Shown here: piece by piece, positions 37,680-51,961 of the stretch
Layout: every line of letters begins with the position of its first letter
How positions within the stretch are numbered: the first letter of the stretch is position 1
Source: Hypomesus transpacificus
Taxonomy: Eukaryota > Chordata > Actinopteri > Osmeriformes > Osmeridae
Direction: 5' to 3'
Assembly (NCBI RefSeq): GCF_021917145.1
Contig: NC_061065.1
Location: 5,235,337 to 5,299,336, forward strand
DNA length: 64,000 bases
Program-made: the position numbers and the translations under genes
The notes under the pieces: model-generated
What the model was told of the DNA's origin: nothing
The model's input: only the letters and a program-made list of their open reading frames with translations
Databases searched by the model: none

Positions 37680-38401
37680 GTAATGTTTAATGATGAGTTC
37701 AAATCAACAAGCGACTACCTTTAAATGTAAGTTATCTGTAAGAAACCGAAAATATGAATGTTAAAATTATATATGTTTTAGTGAAATAAATAGACCACAT
37801 ATGCTAGCCTACCAGGGTTGGTGGCACCTGAAGTCCCGAGGGCAGTGTGCCAATCCTCTATAAATTCTTTATAAAATAATTATTCAAGAAAAAGCTTTTC
37901 TTTTGGGCCAACATTCAAATAAAATGAGTGCAAGTTTTTGATATTTCGGGATAGAAGAGTGGATATTTGTGAGACTTGAGTAGTAGCATTTTGGGAATTC
38001 AATTCATACCGCACCAATTGTTTTGAATAAGTTGGTTCTGGACCAGATAAAATGTACCTGCTTATTTGTTGCAAGTCGTTTTGTGTGAAAAGTCCTACAG
38101 CAGTGGTGCCAGCCGTTTTGCATAGACTACAAGCATGCAAGGAAAGTCCTAATTCGATATAGGCCAAGCATGTAATCGTTTCTTGTATATGGTGCGTTAG
38201 AAAAGTGGGACAGTCGTTCTTGGCAAAATCTAATGGAGCTGCTTAATGTCATCGATTGTTAGTGCATTTGATGCAAATCACATTCCTTGGACAGGCATAC
38301 TCAACACTGTTGCCAGCAGTGTCAAATGGTAATGTTATTTCAAATACTACAAGCATGCAAGGAAACGGGAGTACTTGGTCTTTTCATAGAGATAATGAAG
38401 T

Positions 38402-38417
38402 GGCTCTTAAAAGAGCC
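38402..38417 (-). promoter_or_regulatory. Histone 3' stem-loop of H3 (set B)
   Basis: Perfect 16-base hairpin, unchanged from set A. Confidence 0.95.
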
Positions 38418-38444
38418 TTTGGGGGTGTTGCAGTCAAATTACAT

Positions 38445-38915
<471 letters not shown>

Positions 38916-39585
38916 TTATATCTCCAGCCACGTCGTGCATTGATTGGACAGCCTCATTGTCAGGCAGGAGCCTCCCTCTCCCCCGCCATTGGATGTAGTC
39001 AGGCCCGCCAAAAATTCAAACGAGACTCCGCCCCACTCCTAAGATTGGTTTGCAATTATTATTTTAAATTTAAGAATCCGTCTCAAACAACTTCAATTTT
39101 CCCTTTCAAAAGGCCAAATTTAATCACAATTTCCAGAATAACGCTATTCTATTACGCGGGGACAGCGTATTTATTTGCGTGCAGATATATACCTTTTGTT
39201 CTTCTTTTTCTTTTTCTTTCTTCTTCCACAAAAGGTCTCCTCCAATGAAGATAAAAAATAGATTCTCTCATTTGTAAATGAGCATCTTTATTCCTGTGCG
39301 CAATAGACGATTAACCTCTCAGCCTTTTGGTGCTTGTTTGAAAAGCGTTATATCGAGAGTAGATAGACAAATATGGCCGCGCGTATTAAGATGGTTTTCC
39401 GAAAGCCATTGGGCGACGCTCTTTAGTAGACCCACGTAGGCTACACCTGGTAAGGACACATTTTACTTTTCATGAGGGACGTAACACTCATAAGGGATAT
39501 TCAAGGTGACACATTAGTAACTTGTTAACTGTCTGGCTCATGAAAAACCTCAAGAACATATTGGCTTTGCAAGAGTGATGTGGAT

Positions 39586-39602
39586 GGCTCTTTGAACGAG
39601 CC
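39586..39602 (-). promoter_or_regulatory. Orphan histone-like stem-loop (copy)
   Basis: Duplicate of 15492-15508, again with no adjoining histone frame. Confidence 0.45.
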
Positions 39603-39805
39603 TTAGGGGATTTTACAAAGTCTCCGTGCCCGTCTAAATTTCAAACTTTATTTGAAATGCAGTATGTTTATTATTGTTCAGTCACGTGGGGCATGGAGTT
39701 TTGGTGTAGCCCACTACATCTATGAATAGTCCACTAGTGAAATAATATGATACCTCTATGCAATAGGTTAATATGGTGAAAGCGCTTTTCTTGAGTTAAA
39801 TGGTT

Positions 39806-39821
39806 GGCTCTTAAAAGAGCC
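39806..39821 (-). promoter_or_regulatory. Histone 3' stem-loop of H2A (set B)
   Basis: Perfect 16-base hairpin, unchanged from set A. Confidence 0.95.
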
Positions 39822-39861
39822 TTTGGAAGGTTGAGTAATCACATGAAATCACACAGGAACG

Positions 39862-40266
<405 letters not shown>

Positions 40267-40511
40267 TTACAGTGAATGGCATCGGTCATAGCCCAGATAT
40301 TATACTTCACGGTAACTGGCAGTCATTGGTCACAAGGCCGGTTCAGTCTCAATCCAATCAGAGGTAGCGGCAAAACTGAAGGCGGAGTCTTTTCCTTAAT
40401 CTCAAACGGCGAGGGGGGTATTTGGCCCCCATCCTTCTCTTTGTTCCTTTCCGTCGCTCCTCATTTTGGGCACCATTCGCTAAAATGGTTGACATCAAAT
40501 TTCTTCAGAAC

Positions 40512-43500
40512 GATAGTTAATGGAGGTAACTCCAGTTCTATGAGTGGAGCGGAGCCCCATAGGGGAGCTCTGCTCCTAATGGTTTACCCGCTGCCTAGTG
40601 CAGCCAATGACTGAAGATCAAAATGTATCCGCACCTATCACTCACACAGGTGCCCTATATAAGGGGGTGACAGCCGTCACTCATCCTCCCAAAAGTATTA
40701 AATACAGCCGGGTTGAATAAGTCGAGCTGGGCCTGCAGCCCTATGGGGCTCCGCTCCACTCATAGAACTGGAGTTACCTCCATTAACTATCGTTCTATTT
40801 CGTGGAGCTCCGCCCCATAGGGGAGCTCTGCTCCTAATGGTTTAGGCGGAGCGAGCGAGGCCAGATATACCCCCAGTGAGACTAGATCTAAAAAGACTCA
40901 TCATCTCACAAGACACCGAGGACAGACCTGCTGATGTAAATAATACATAGGGTCTGTCCTCCCGGTCAGACCCCTACTGTGACACAGAGAGCCGTCCAGG
41001 GTAAGAAAAACAGGGGAAGTTTACTTAGAAACTCATGTTGTTTCTCTCGCCTGCACAACAGCATAGCTGGAGGGGCAACAGAATACATACAGTAAAGACA
41101 TCTCAACTGAGAACGTCTGCCTGTCCCACATTTGGCGATATAACCAATGAACAACTCGCATCTAGGGCCCACAAGAACCTAGCAAGTTGTCATCTCGCTA
41201 CACCTGATCCACCAGCCATGCTGAGGACAGAATGCGCAAAAGATGAGGAGGAAACGTCCAACAGATAATATCGTACAAATGGTGAAGGCGACGACCAAGA
41301 CGCCGCCTCACAAATCTCCTCCACTCCCACACCCCTGAGGATGGCGGCTGAGGCTGCCACTCCTCGGGTGGAATGAGCCCGAATGCCAGGTGGCACGGGA
41401 CATCTCATAGACTCGTATGCGAGACCAATAGCCTCGCAGAGCCAGTGAGAAAGTCTCTGTTTGGAGAGTGGCAAGCCAGCTCTCGATCCACCGTAGCAGA
41501 TCAGTAACTGGGGAGAAGATCTGATACTTGCTGTGCATTCCAGATAGCGCAACAGAGCGCGCACTGGGCACAGCCCATGTAAGCGTCTTTCCTCCTCTCC
41601 GCTGTGCGGAGGCGGGAAAAAGGCTCTCAGTTCGCAGCTCTGTGCCCTGAACGCTCGGCTAATCACCTTGGGGATAAAGGCCGGATTAGGACGCAACACT
41701 GCTCTCGTTCGATCACCCGAGATGATCAAACAATCCGCTCGCGTTGACAGAGCGCACAAGTCGCTCACTCGCTTAGCCGTAGTCAAAGCGAGGAGCAGAC
41801 TGGTCTTGAGAGAAAGCAAACGTAATGACACGTTGTCTATGGGCTCGAAAGGTGGTCCGCACAGAGCGTCTAACACCAGAGATAAATCCCATATAGGTGT
41901 TGACGCTCTCGGAGGTGGCCTGAGCCTACACACCCCAGCCAGAAAACGCTTGACCAGCGGGTGGCTGAACAGTGTCGTCTTTGCGAACCCTTCGTGACAT
42001 GCCGAAATGGCAGCCGCGTAAACACGCACAGTGCTCGCGGCTAAGCCCTCGTCAAACAACGATTGTAAGAAACACAAGAACATTTCGACCGGACATGAGA
42101 CCGGGTCAAGGTTCCGTTTTCCACACCATTGTGCAAAGGCTTGCCAGCGCGACGCGTACCCTCTAGCAGTAGATTGTGCGCGCGCACCCAGAATGGTCTG
42201 AATGACAGCATCAGACAGACCCCTGCGCTCTAAGAGCTCCCTCTCAGTAGCCAGGCCATAAGTGGGCCTCCGATCACTGGAGGGCTCTTCACCAGGCCTC
42301 CGGCCTGAGAGAGCGCATCCATCTGGTGAGGTATGGGCCAAGGCCCGCCTACCATCATCCCCATCAGTTCCGGGAACCACGGGGCTCCGGGGCGATCGGG
42401 GGCTATCAGAATGACCGACAGCCCCTCCGACCTCACCCGAGCCAGCAAGGAAAGGATGGAGGCCAGAGGTGGAAATGCGTACAGTAGACCTCTCGGCCAG
42501 GAACGGTGCGCGAACGCATCGACTCCCAGCGGAGGTCTGTCCTGTGTGCGCAGCGAGAACCATAGAGGACACTGTGTGTTGGCTCGTGACGCAAACAGAT
42601 CCACCTGTGCTCGGCCGAAGCGTGCCCAGATCAGAGAAACGATGGACGGTTTCAACCTCCACTCGTCCTCTCTCGGGCCGCCCCTTGACATCAGGTCCGC
42701 TCCTTCGTTGAGCAGACCTTGAATGTGCTGAGCTCTCAGGGAGCGCAGGTGCGTGAAAGCCCAAGTCCACACTTCCTCCGCTAAGCGATGAAGAGATGGA
42801 GAGCGCACCCCTCCCTGTCTGTTGATGTAAGCCACCGTCGCCCTGTTGTCGGATCTGACGAGAACGTCTTGATCCTTCAACACCAGCGCGAAATGGCACA
42901 GAGTCAGTCGAACCGCTTCGAGCTCCAGGAGGTTGATGTGACGCGTCTCTGACGGTTCCCATCTTCCTCCTATTGAGCCCGCCTGACATACTCCACCCCA
43001 CCCGGTCAAGGACGCGTCCGTAAAGACCGGGTAGAGAGATGTCACTCTGCCCATGTCGACTCCGCGCGTCAAGACACGCGGGTCTCTCCAATGGCTCAGA
43101 TCGGCTTTGACTGATCTCGGTATCACTAGCAGTCTGCGGCGGTGTCGCACCGGATCCAACCGCAGCTGAGCGAACCATCTCTGCAGCTTGCGCATGTATA
43201 ACAGGCCCAATGGCACTACTACATGAGCCGCCGCCATCAACCCCAACAGGGACATCACCGACAGTGCGGTGACTGTGCGTGAGACCCGGAACGCACGGAG
43301 AGCTATCGAAATAGCCTCTCTCCGTGGTGCCGACAGTCTGGCTCTCATCCCAACAGTGTCCAAATGGATACCTAGGTAGGTAAACTGCTGAGCGGGCCAT
43401 GGAGCGCTCTTCTCCCAGTTGACCGCGAACCCCAACTGGCTGAGCTGAGTCACCAGTGAGATCGCGTCCTGGATAGCTCTGTCCGGAGACTGAGCCAGAA

Positions 43501-46120
43501 CTAACAGGTCGTCGAGGTACGCCAGAATGCGTATACCCCTCCGCCGTAACGGTTCTAGAGCTGCTTCCACGCACTTGGAGAAAGTTCGAGGAGCCAGCGC
43601 GTACCCAAACGGCAGGCGCGTGTACTCGTACTTCTTCCCCTCGAAGGCAAAACGCAGAAATCTCCTGTGCTTCAGTTTGATAGGCACATGGAAATACGCG
43701 TCCTTCAGATCTATGCTGATCCCAAAGTCGTTCCGCTGCACACAAGTCAGCAAACGCTTTATCGTCAGCATGCGAAAGGGCCGTTTGGCCACACTCTCGT
43801 TGAGCACCCTCAGATCTAAAATCGGTCTCATCTGCCCGTTTTTCTTGGGAACCAAAAAATAAGGGGAGTAGAGACCCGAGTTCTCTTGATCTCTGGGGAC
43901 AGGGATCACCGTCCCTTTGGTCAGCAAGCTTGCTATCTCTTTCCGAAGTGCGAGCGCTTTCAGCGGACAGGACAAGCGTGTCTCCCTCACTCCTCTGAAA
44001 GGAGGAGGAGTGCGCATGAACTGGATGGTATAACCCTCTCTCAGTATCCTGTCTAGCCAGCCTGACAGTGAGCATGACTCTCGCCACTCTGCATAATGCA
44101 GAGAGAGCGGGCGTGCGTTCAGCTGCGGAGCCGCAGACAGGAAACGGCCGTACTCTCGTCTGACCCCAGCCGCCGCTGTGCACCGACTCGGCGACACAGC
44201 CCAAGGCGGGGTCAACTCGAAAGGGCTGGAGCAGCGTCTCAAGGCCAAAAGAGGCCTGAGTGCTGTCCTCATTATGATCCTCGAGAAGACTCACAGCGCG
44301 ACCAGAGATCTGCGCGTAACGTTGCAGCGGTGGCTCATGTAACGTGATAACAGAGTCACACGCTGTGTTATGGCGCATGGGGGCGGCTAGCGGTCTGGCC
44401 ACACGCTTGCTAGCTGGGCCAGACTCCGCTATGTACGTGCCCGATGGTTTGGCATCGCTAGTAGTTGGAAACTCGCGAACCGAAACCAACTCATTACTCC
44501 GCTCGACAACAGTACGAGTGCTCAGCTCAGTAACTGTCGAGATTGCAAGAGGCACTGGATGGAACACTTGTCTTTCTGGGAAAGAGTAAAGCGGAGGTCC
44601 AAGCCTCTTTATTTCATCCCTACAAACAGGGGTGGGAACCGAAGCCTCGGTCCCCGCCGCCAGTCACGCCCTCCTCTTTTTCCCACCTCCGCCACCACGC
44701 CAGCTGGGATTAGGCGGACGGCTGTAACCCGCTCTCTCGGGGGGAACAGCCAAAGGTGGAACAGGTGTCGCGGGAGGAGCAGCCTGCGTCGCAGTGGCCG
44801 CTCGTGCCACCGGACGGCGAGCTCGTTTCCTTCTACCTTGTGTGGCACCTGCAGGGATAGAGAAGGGAGCAGCGTTAGCCTTTTTCTGCAGGGGCATATG
44901 CCCCAGCAGGTGCTTCCTCTCCTCCTCCAGGCGCGAGAAGCGTTCGGACGCTGCAGCCACAGCCGGTCCGAACAGGCCCTCGCCCGTCACCGGGGCATTC
45001 AGCAGGGCAGACTTGTCCGCCTCTCTCATGGCCGTCAGGGACAGCCAGAGGTGGTGATGAACAACAAGGCTGTTGCCCATTGCTCTGCCTGCACAAATGG
45101 CCGCCCCCTGATTCAGGTGGAGCGCCGCGGACGCCATCCTGGCCACCCACGACGTCTCCTCCGGCGACAGGCCCTCAGGTTTCTCCGTCGAGAGCTTTGA
45201 GACCGCCGCCGTTAAAAGGGCGGCGTTGCCGGAGGCTGCCGCTGCCTGCGCACCCCAGACATAAGCTTTGTCTGCCAGAGAGGCAGTAAGCTTGTCACGG
45301 GAGGACGGCAGGTTTGCCTTCTTAGTCGTCATCCACGCGCTGGCCCCTGGAACCAGGTATGCCGCGAGGGACGGTTCCAAGGGCGGGGGGCCGGTCTTAA
45401 CCGCCTCTCCCAGCCCGGTCACCCTCGTGAAAGGGAGCAGCGCTTTGACTGGCGCGTTAGCCATCAAAGGCGCTTCCCAGGAGCCCTGCACGTAATCAGC
45501 CAGCTTTGGCATAGTGGGGCACAGGGGTTTTGACGTCTTCATGCGTTTTGCATGGGGGCCAACCTCCCACGGGTCCTCTTCCTCCACAGGAGGAGAGGCC
45601 GGCAGCGGAACGCCCATGATCTCCGCTGCTTTCTTAATGATTGCAGGGAAATCCGCCCTTCGAGACAGTGCAGAAGTGACAGTAGGGCCGGGAGCCGGCT
45701 CCTCGTCATCCTCCGAAATTGAACTCAGCGCCCGCCCTTCCACATCAGGAAAGGACAGGGGGGCTGTGCGCAACACGTTCTTCAGGATAACCTCCACAGG
45801 AGGGTCCCTACTAGACGGTTGCGCCTCATTTGCCGCCTCGAGGTGGTCCTCAAACTCCGAACTCTCCTCGTCGGAGATCAGGGCCGAGACCACATCTTCA
45901 AGGGGCTCTTCCACCTGGAAAAAATCAAAGCGCAGCCGCCTCTCCGAAACGGAGAGCTTTTTTGGGAGGATGAGTGACGGCTGTCACCCCCTTATATAGG
46001 GCACCTGTGTGAGTGATAGGTGCGGATACATTTTGATCTTCAGTCATTGGCTGCACTAGGCAGCGGGTAAACCATTAGGAGCAGAGCTCCCCTATGGGGC
46101 GGAGCTCCACGAAATAGAAC
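40512..46120 (-). mobile_element. DIRS-type tyrosine-recombinase retroelement, copy B (fossil, nearly whole)
   Basis: DIRS family, genes on the minus strand. Inverted terminal repeats occupy about 40535-40690 and 45955-46110. An internal complementary region at about 40740-40860 reads as the complement of the left end joined directly to the complement of the right end. Parts from 5' to 3': gag-like region (about 44664-45914), reverse transcriptase/RNase H (about 42230-44272), and tyrosine recombinase (about 41190-42230) in an overlapping frame, an overlap known for DIRS elements. It looks almost whole, with about one visible break. No target duplication; AAC abuts both borders. Close identity to copy C suggests it is young. 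Confidence 0.9.
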
Positions 46121-47711
46121 CTGTAGGCTAGTCTTTTCCACAGATCACATCCTTAGGATGTAAGCTTTCAGAAAAAACATGGTTTAGGTGGTTGAATCAG
46201 TTTCCCTAAATAGCAAAGCCCCAAAAAGTATCAGCCATATACTCCATTTACCAATACCAAATTTATAATGCATAGGCAGCATACTAATATGGAGAGAAGG
46301 ACGTGTCTCTTGTCTCATTAGATAACATCCTGAGGGTATGGTTTTAATGGTTTGACAGTTTTGACTTCATGTTACAGACTAACATGTAGCAAGGAAATTC
46401 TGCATATTTCCAAAATCACAAGTTGAGCAACCCTGTTTAATTTGGAAGACAATTCTAGCAACTAGCATGTTAGCTAAGGTTAACTCCAGATTATCTCACG
46501 GTTGTTATCGCAATAAAAAAAACACCAGCAATTTATTTTGTCATCATCATCACTGGGGGACAGCTTGAGATGTTGGCTCAGGACCGAGATGCTTGGAGAA
46601 CTCTTGTTTGCGGCCTAAGCCCCAGAAGGGGTAGTAGGCGATGATTAATTTATTTTTTAGCTACTAAAAAAAAAACATCCTTGTCATCTCTTTCTGCCTG
46701 AAACAGACGCCTAGGTCTGAACACGGCCAAAAACATTACATATTTTAGACCCAGATTAAGAAATCAACAAATGCTGTTCCACTTGTAATGGCTAAATAAT
46801 AACTACTCACTAATCGAACGGTCGAGGTTAGTAAGTTGTTTATTGTATAGCATTTTTAGCTCTTTTCATTATGTAAATGAAAATAAATGGTAGGCTAATT
46901 GTAGCTAGCTCTCAAATCTTCTCACAGTGTGTTCAGGTGTTGCCTAGCACACCCAATTACTTTTGATGGAAAGCGGACAACGCGGTTCTGCTAAAATGGC
47001 TTTAATTCCAACACAAATTGTTGGCAACGACAGTACGAGCGCTCCCCACCCCTGCACTAATATTTTGATCGCAAATGTGTTTTGTTTTTTTTAAGTGAGG
47101 GGGACGTGACCTAGCCTGGCTCTGCCCTCCTACGTACTTCCGCTCAATTTGGATTTTGCTTCTGTACTAGGTCTGGGAGCTAGGCTCTGATGTCGGTTTC
47201 CAGAAACACATTTTTTGTAGGTCCAATCAGCGAACAGAGGGAGTGGCTGAGAACGATGACGTTAATGTCGTGCACTTGTTTGAGTAGTTCAATAATGGCG
47301 GCGGAGAAAGATGCGAGCAAACTATTCTACGGTTGTGGCAACGCTGCCGAATATAGGTTAAAGCCGGAGCAAGAACATTCCTTGCTGAGTTTTGTTGGTG
47401 GCCATGATGTTGTGGCCCTCCTCCCCACGGGGTTCGGGAAACGTTTGATTTTCCAGCTATGGCAGCTAGCTCCGTTACAGTAGTGGTGAAGGAGTTGGCT
47501 AAGTCGAACGCTTGCGATTAGTTAAGGCAAATCTGAGTGGCTCTGGGCGGATCCAATAGTTTTAAACTTCAACAGAGGACCCGCCTTCAAGGAAGTTAAC
47601 GTTTGTCAATCGAGAGATCCCAGACCCTCTGTACAAATGAAATGTAAGAGGGTCTGGTTAGGACCAAGCCAGACGTGACCCCCCCAAGGTACATTATGGC
47701 GACGCCCATGC
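46121..47711. mobile_element. Left-truncated copy of the helicase-bearing DNA transposon relic
   Basis: Duplicate of 16991-18581 (offset 29130). Its left end and the flanking spacer (16419-16990 in copy A) are missing where DIRS copy B lies; the right terminal CGACGCCCATGC is kept at 47700-47711. Confidence 0.65.
47295..47483 (+). pseudogene. RecQ/SF2 helicase-like fragment (copy)
   Basis: Duplicate of 18165-18353, with the same GKR in place of the Walker A GKS/T and the same early stop. Confidence 0.6.
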
Positions 47712-48071
47712 ATGCAGATACATTTTGATCTTCATTCATTTGCTGATTAATATATAATATAATATATAAAATATAAAGTCTATGTTTGCTCTCTGAGCTG
47801 AGCTGCCCTGTGGAGCGGAGCACTACGCAATGGAACTCAGAAACTTTGTTTATTTTAAGTCGCTACCATGAAAAGCGGTCTATGAGCGGGGGAAGATTTC
47901 CCCCACAATGTAACAAATACTTGTGGCCTGTTTGACCGGAGGGATGCCCATGTCAACGACAGAGTATGATAATCCCATTTACTCAAAGCAATAGTTATGC
48001 TTCAGCCAAACACCTAGTATTTGTGGAGGGAAATTAACAAATGCAAATGCGCTTTAACGGAAAGAGCTGGT

Positions 48072-48087
48072 GGCTCTTAAAAGAGCC
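48072..48087 (-). promoter_or_regulatory. Histone 3' stem-loop of H1 (set B)
   Basis: Perfect 16-base hairpin, unchanged from set A. Confidence 0.95.
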
Positions 48088-48148
48088 TTTTGTTTTTGCA
48101 TGTGTAACTGAGCAATGCAACTGCCACGTAGAAGTCGTATTCAAGAAA

Positions 48149-48760
48149 TTACTTCTTCTTGGGTGTAGCCTTCTTGGCCTTGGGCTTGGCCGCCTTTGGC
48201 TTGGCTGCCTTGACTGTCTTCTTCGGGCTCTTGGCTGCTACCTTCTTGGGCGTCACAGGCTTCTTGGCCTTTTTGGGGCTCTTGGTAGTCTTCTTTGCTG
48301 CCACGGGCTTCTTTACCTTCTTGGGAGACTTCTTGGCAGGTGCCGTTTTTTTCGCCACAGCCTTCTTGGGCTTCTTGGCCGCAGCGGGCTTCTTAGCGAC
48401 AACCTTCTTGGGCTTCGGAGTGACGGCCTTCTTGACAGGCTTCTTTGCCTTGGTCTCGGCGGCCTTGTTGATCTTAAAAGACCCTGAGGCGCCGGTTCCC
48501 TTGGTCTGGACCAAGGTCCCCTTCGTAACCAGACTCCTGACGGCGATCTTGACGCGGGAGTTGTTCTTCTCTACATCGTAGCCCCCCGCTGAAAGAGCCT
48601 TCTTGAGCGCTGCCAGGGACACGCCGCTGCGTTCCTTGGAGGCGGACACAGCCGTAACAATCAGCTCACTGACGCTGGGTCCCGCTTTCTTGGGCTTAGC
48701 TGCTGCCTTCTTCTTGGGTGCCTTGGCCGGAGCGGGAGCTGCAGGGGCGACTTCTGCCAT
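48149..48760 (-). CDS. Linker histone H1 (set B)
   Basis: Same 203-aa H1 as set A. The H1 box and TATA-like element are kept about 165 and 90 bp upstream. It lies about 2 kb from the DIRS copy B border, so its proximal regulation is untouched. Confidence 0.97.
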   Translation of the reverse strand: MAEVAPAAPAPAKAPKKKAAAKPKKAGPSVSELIVTAVSASKERSGVSLAALKKALSAGGYDVEKNNSRVKIAVRSLVTKGTLVQTKGTGASGSFKINKAAETKAKKPVKKAVTPKPKKVVAKKPAAAKKPKKAVAKKTAPAKKSPKKVKKPVAAKKTTKSPKKAKKPVTPKKVAAKSPKKTVKAAKPKAAKPKAKKATPKKK

Positions 48761-48949
48761 GTCTGTCGTTTGAACCGATTGCTCGAGTAAACTCCACTGA
48801 TTTCTGTGCTCGGGAGTGGTGTTCGGCTCCGGGCTGGGGGCTGGCCTTAAAGGCGGTATGAGAACTGTGTAGACTCAATTAGTCAGCTCGACCGCAGTCT
48901 GCAATCGACAAGCTGTGCCTCTTGTGTTTTCTCCTCGTGTATAACGGTG

Positions 48950-50412
48950 TACAAATCGAAGCTGGAATAGACAAACTGTCCAAAAGCATCGGTGGCTAGA
49001 AAGTAAACTTCTTAATGCTCATAATAAACTTGTTTTAGTAGTGGAAGCCTCCTGTTTTTAGTTGCAACTGTCCCAACACGCCAGCGTTGAACTCCGAGAA
49101 TGGGCTTTGCCCACGGGTTTACCGATGGCATTTTCCCTCTAAAGTGTTTAAAAGTGTATTCTATTCCGACCAGTACACGTTGCACAGTGGGCCAAGATGT
49201 CAGGCAATATACTTTGCAGTTTTGGGCTAGCCAATTCGGGTGCCAAAGGTTTTTAATGTGCGTCTTCTGAGTCGCGTAAAACACAGGTCTCTAGTCCCGA
49301 GCCATCGGTGGATTCTGTCTCCCTTCCCCAAATGATTTGACCTATATTTTCACTCTCCGAGAAAGGCTAAATCACCAAATACAGCCCTTTTACCCAATTA
49401 ATTTCTTTGAAAACATTACTTATGGTGTGTACTCACAGCCACCAATAGCGACGCATGTAACGCAGGATATAATCCATAGCCTACAGCATTATGTTTATCA
49501 GTTGTGGTGTCATTCTCAAGGCAGGCGCCAACTGCAGCGACCTGGACCCGAGACACAAACATCGCCCTGTGGTCTTAGCATTTCACCTCATGAAATGGCA
49601 AGGAGTAGAGAGTGTGTAGAAATGTGAATACGTGATGTCAAGTTAAGACTATGGTTATCTGTCACGGACATAGCACGACACAGTGTCAAAAGACCATGCC
49701 TAATCTTTGAAGTTCACGATGACCGTTCAAACCAAAAACATTCTGAATGCAGAGACGAGTTTCAATACTTACTTTCTGAATGAAGAAAACACCATATTTC
49801 ACTGCTTTTTAATAATTAGACGGAGAATTAAATACACGAATGTGCGTGACAATATGTGTGAAATGGAACCCTGAACAAATCAAGGTAGCCTACTCCTACT
49901 CGAAATATGTATGTGGAACGTAAGTTATTTTTTTAAGATCAAAATTCACATTTGGTCATTTGCAATTGAAACAAGAACATGGATCATGACGATTTGAGTA
50001 TTTCAACGTGCAAAATTGTCTGTTTCAGTGCATAAATCAAAGACAAACTGAAATGTGTCTTTGTAATGTGTAACCCCAAGTGCCAGTTAAAAACGGGTAG
50101 GCCTAGTTCGTTACACTCACTCTCAAGTGTCTTAAAACGATATCCATACGCACCTTCAAAGCCCCCAAGAGCCTTTATGACTTTTAAAGAATACAAAGAT
50201 CAGTTGTCTGCTGAAGCCGATGTAGGTTAAGCACTGCCTCGACATAAAAAAAGTGTGTATTTTGTAACGGGTTTATTATGCATATCTCTAGAAACTACAT
50301 GTGTCCACATAATGTAAATCACTATGTAGATTAAATACATAATAATAATAACAACAACAAAAATAATAATACAAATAAAGGCTGCATTTTCCACCGTTTT
50401 TATTTACAACGT
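48950..50412. other. Spacer between H1 and the microsatellite (copy), nothing identified
   Basis: Near-identical to 19820-21280. Confidence 0.5.
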
Positions 50413-50417
50413 GGCAA

Positions 50418-50460
50418 CCCCCCCCCCCCCCCCACACACACACACACACACACACACACA
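50418..50460. repeat. Poly-C / (AC)n microsatellite (copy)
   Basis: About 16 C then about 14 AC units; length differs from the copy at 21286-21334. Confidence 0.95.
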
Positions 50461-51084
50461 ATAATATGTTGTAACATGGTGCAGATTCCCCGCAAGCCTC
50501 TGTCTCCAATATAGTTGATTATATGAATACCTATATATATATTATAGGCCTATAATATGTATTATTACATGTTTGTATTACTACAATTACTTTATAATAT
50601 ACGTTTTAAATATCACTCCCCACGTTTAAATGTGACAATAAACCTTTTTGGTAAATTCGCCCAAAGAGGGCAACATCTTTCCTTATCCTGTCTGTCTGTC
50701 TCTGTGTCTGTAACGTCTCAGCCTCCTGCATCATCTTCCAACATCTTCTTCTATCCCAGGCTCAAACTCATCCTTATCTCTCTCATCATCTAGTAGCAAG
50801 TAGGTTGTATTTATGACCAGGGTTAGGGTTATTTATGTTATATGTTTCTGTTATCTCTAAGATTTTAAGATTTCCACAGTGATGCCATGAATGCCATAAA
50901 AAATGTCTCAAGAATGCAACGTTTGTTTCCATGAGTATGGTCAACACTATAATTTTATAATAATGCACTACCACTACATTTAATCTAATTTGATTTGCGT
51001 GAGGTTTAATTATTGTTCTTGTTTATGAGTTTTCATAGGTGTTTTTTTCTTCATCCTATTAGATTCACACCTGTGCTACCTACA

Positions 51085-51961
51085 CTTCCTGACTGTCAAG
51101 ATGACCCTACAGCCCAAGTTGGACTACTGCAACTCGCTGCTCGCCGGTCTCCCATCATGCGCAACCCGCCCTCTTCAGAGAATTCAGAACGCAGCGGCCC
51201 GTCTGGTCTACAATCTACCCAGACGCTCCCACGTTACACCGCTCCTCATCTCCCTCCAATGGCTACCCATAACGGCCCGCATCAGATTCAAGACCCTGGT
51301 ACTGACCTTCCGAGCAGTGAACGGGACTGCGCCCGACTACTTCAAGTCTCTCCTGCAGCCTTACACCCCCACCCGCCACCTACGGTCTTCTTCAGACAAC
51401 CGCCTGGTGGTCCCACCTCTCAAGACCGCCCGGTCCCAGCACAAGCTCTTCTCCCGCCTGGCACCCCAGTGGTGGAATCAACTCCCCACCTCCATCAGAG
51501 ACACGGACTGTCTCTCCACCTTCAAGAGAAGGCTCAAGACGCACTTGTTCCGGGAGTACAATGGTAGCCTACTTAGGAAGGGTTTGCTGAACCCAACACT
51601 AGTTTCCTCAAGGTTCACAATGACTCTTGCTTAGACTGTTGCTCTTGTTGGTTAGTGGTAGCTGATTTAAACTGTTGTATTCTTTTTTAGTTAATCCTAT
51701 TTTTATTGCTTTCCTACAGGTACACCTGCACTTAGAGATTAATGTTGTGTAATTTTAACTTGTTTAACTACATGCTCTTGTGGTTTCTTCCCTTTAGCAC
51801 TATTTTTTGGTTGTTCACAATATGTACTTGTTTTTGACTACCCGCAATGCTGTGGGGCTATCTTGTTGTTATTATCAGTGACCTATGCACTTTGTGAAGC
51901 TCTCTCTTGGAAGTCGCTTTGGATAAAAGCGTCTGCTAAATGAATACATGTAAATGTAAAT
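51085..51961 (+). mobile_element. 5'-truncated L2-clade LINE (copy)
   Basis: Duplicate of 21960-22836 with the same RT C-terminal frame and tail. The sequence just after it (about 51971-51978, CTCTAGGG) is the empty site of the copy-A hAT element. Confidence 0.88.

Noticed and set aside
40512-46120. Assigning the DIRS-type copies to Ngaro or to an LTR family
   Set aside because: Inverted terminal repeats with an internal complementary region and a tyrosine recombinase fit DIRS; there are no direct LTRs and no integrase of the DDE type was seen.
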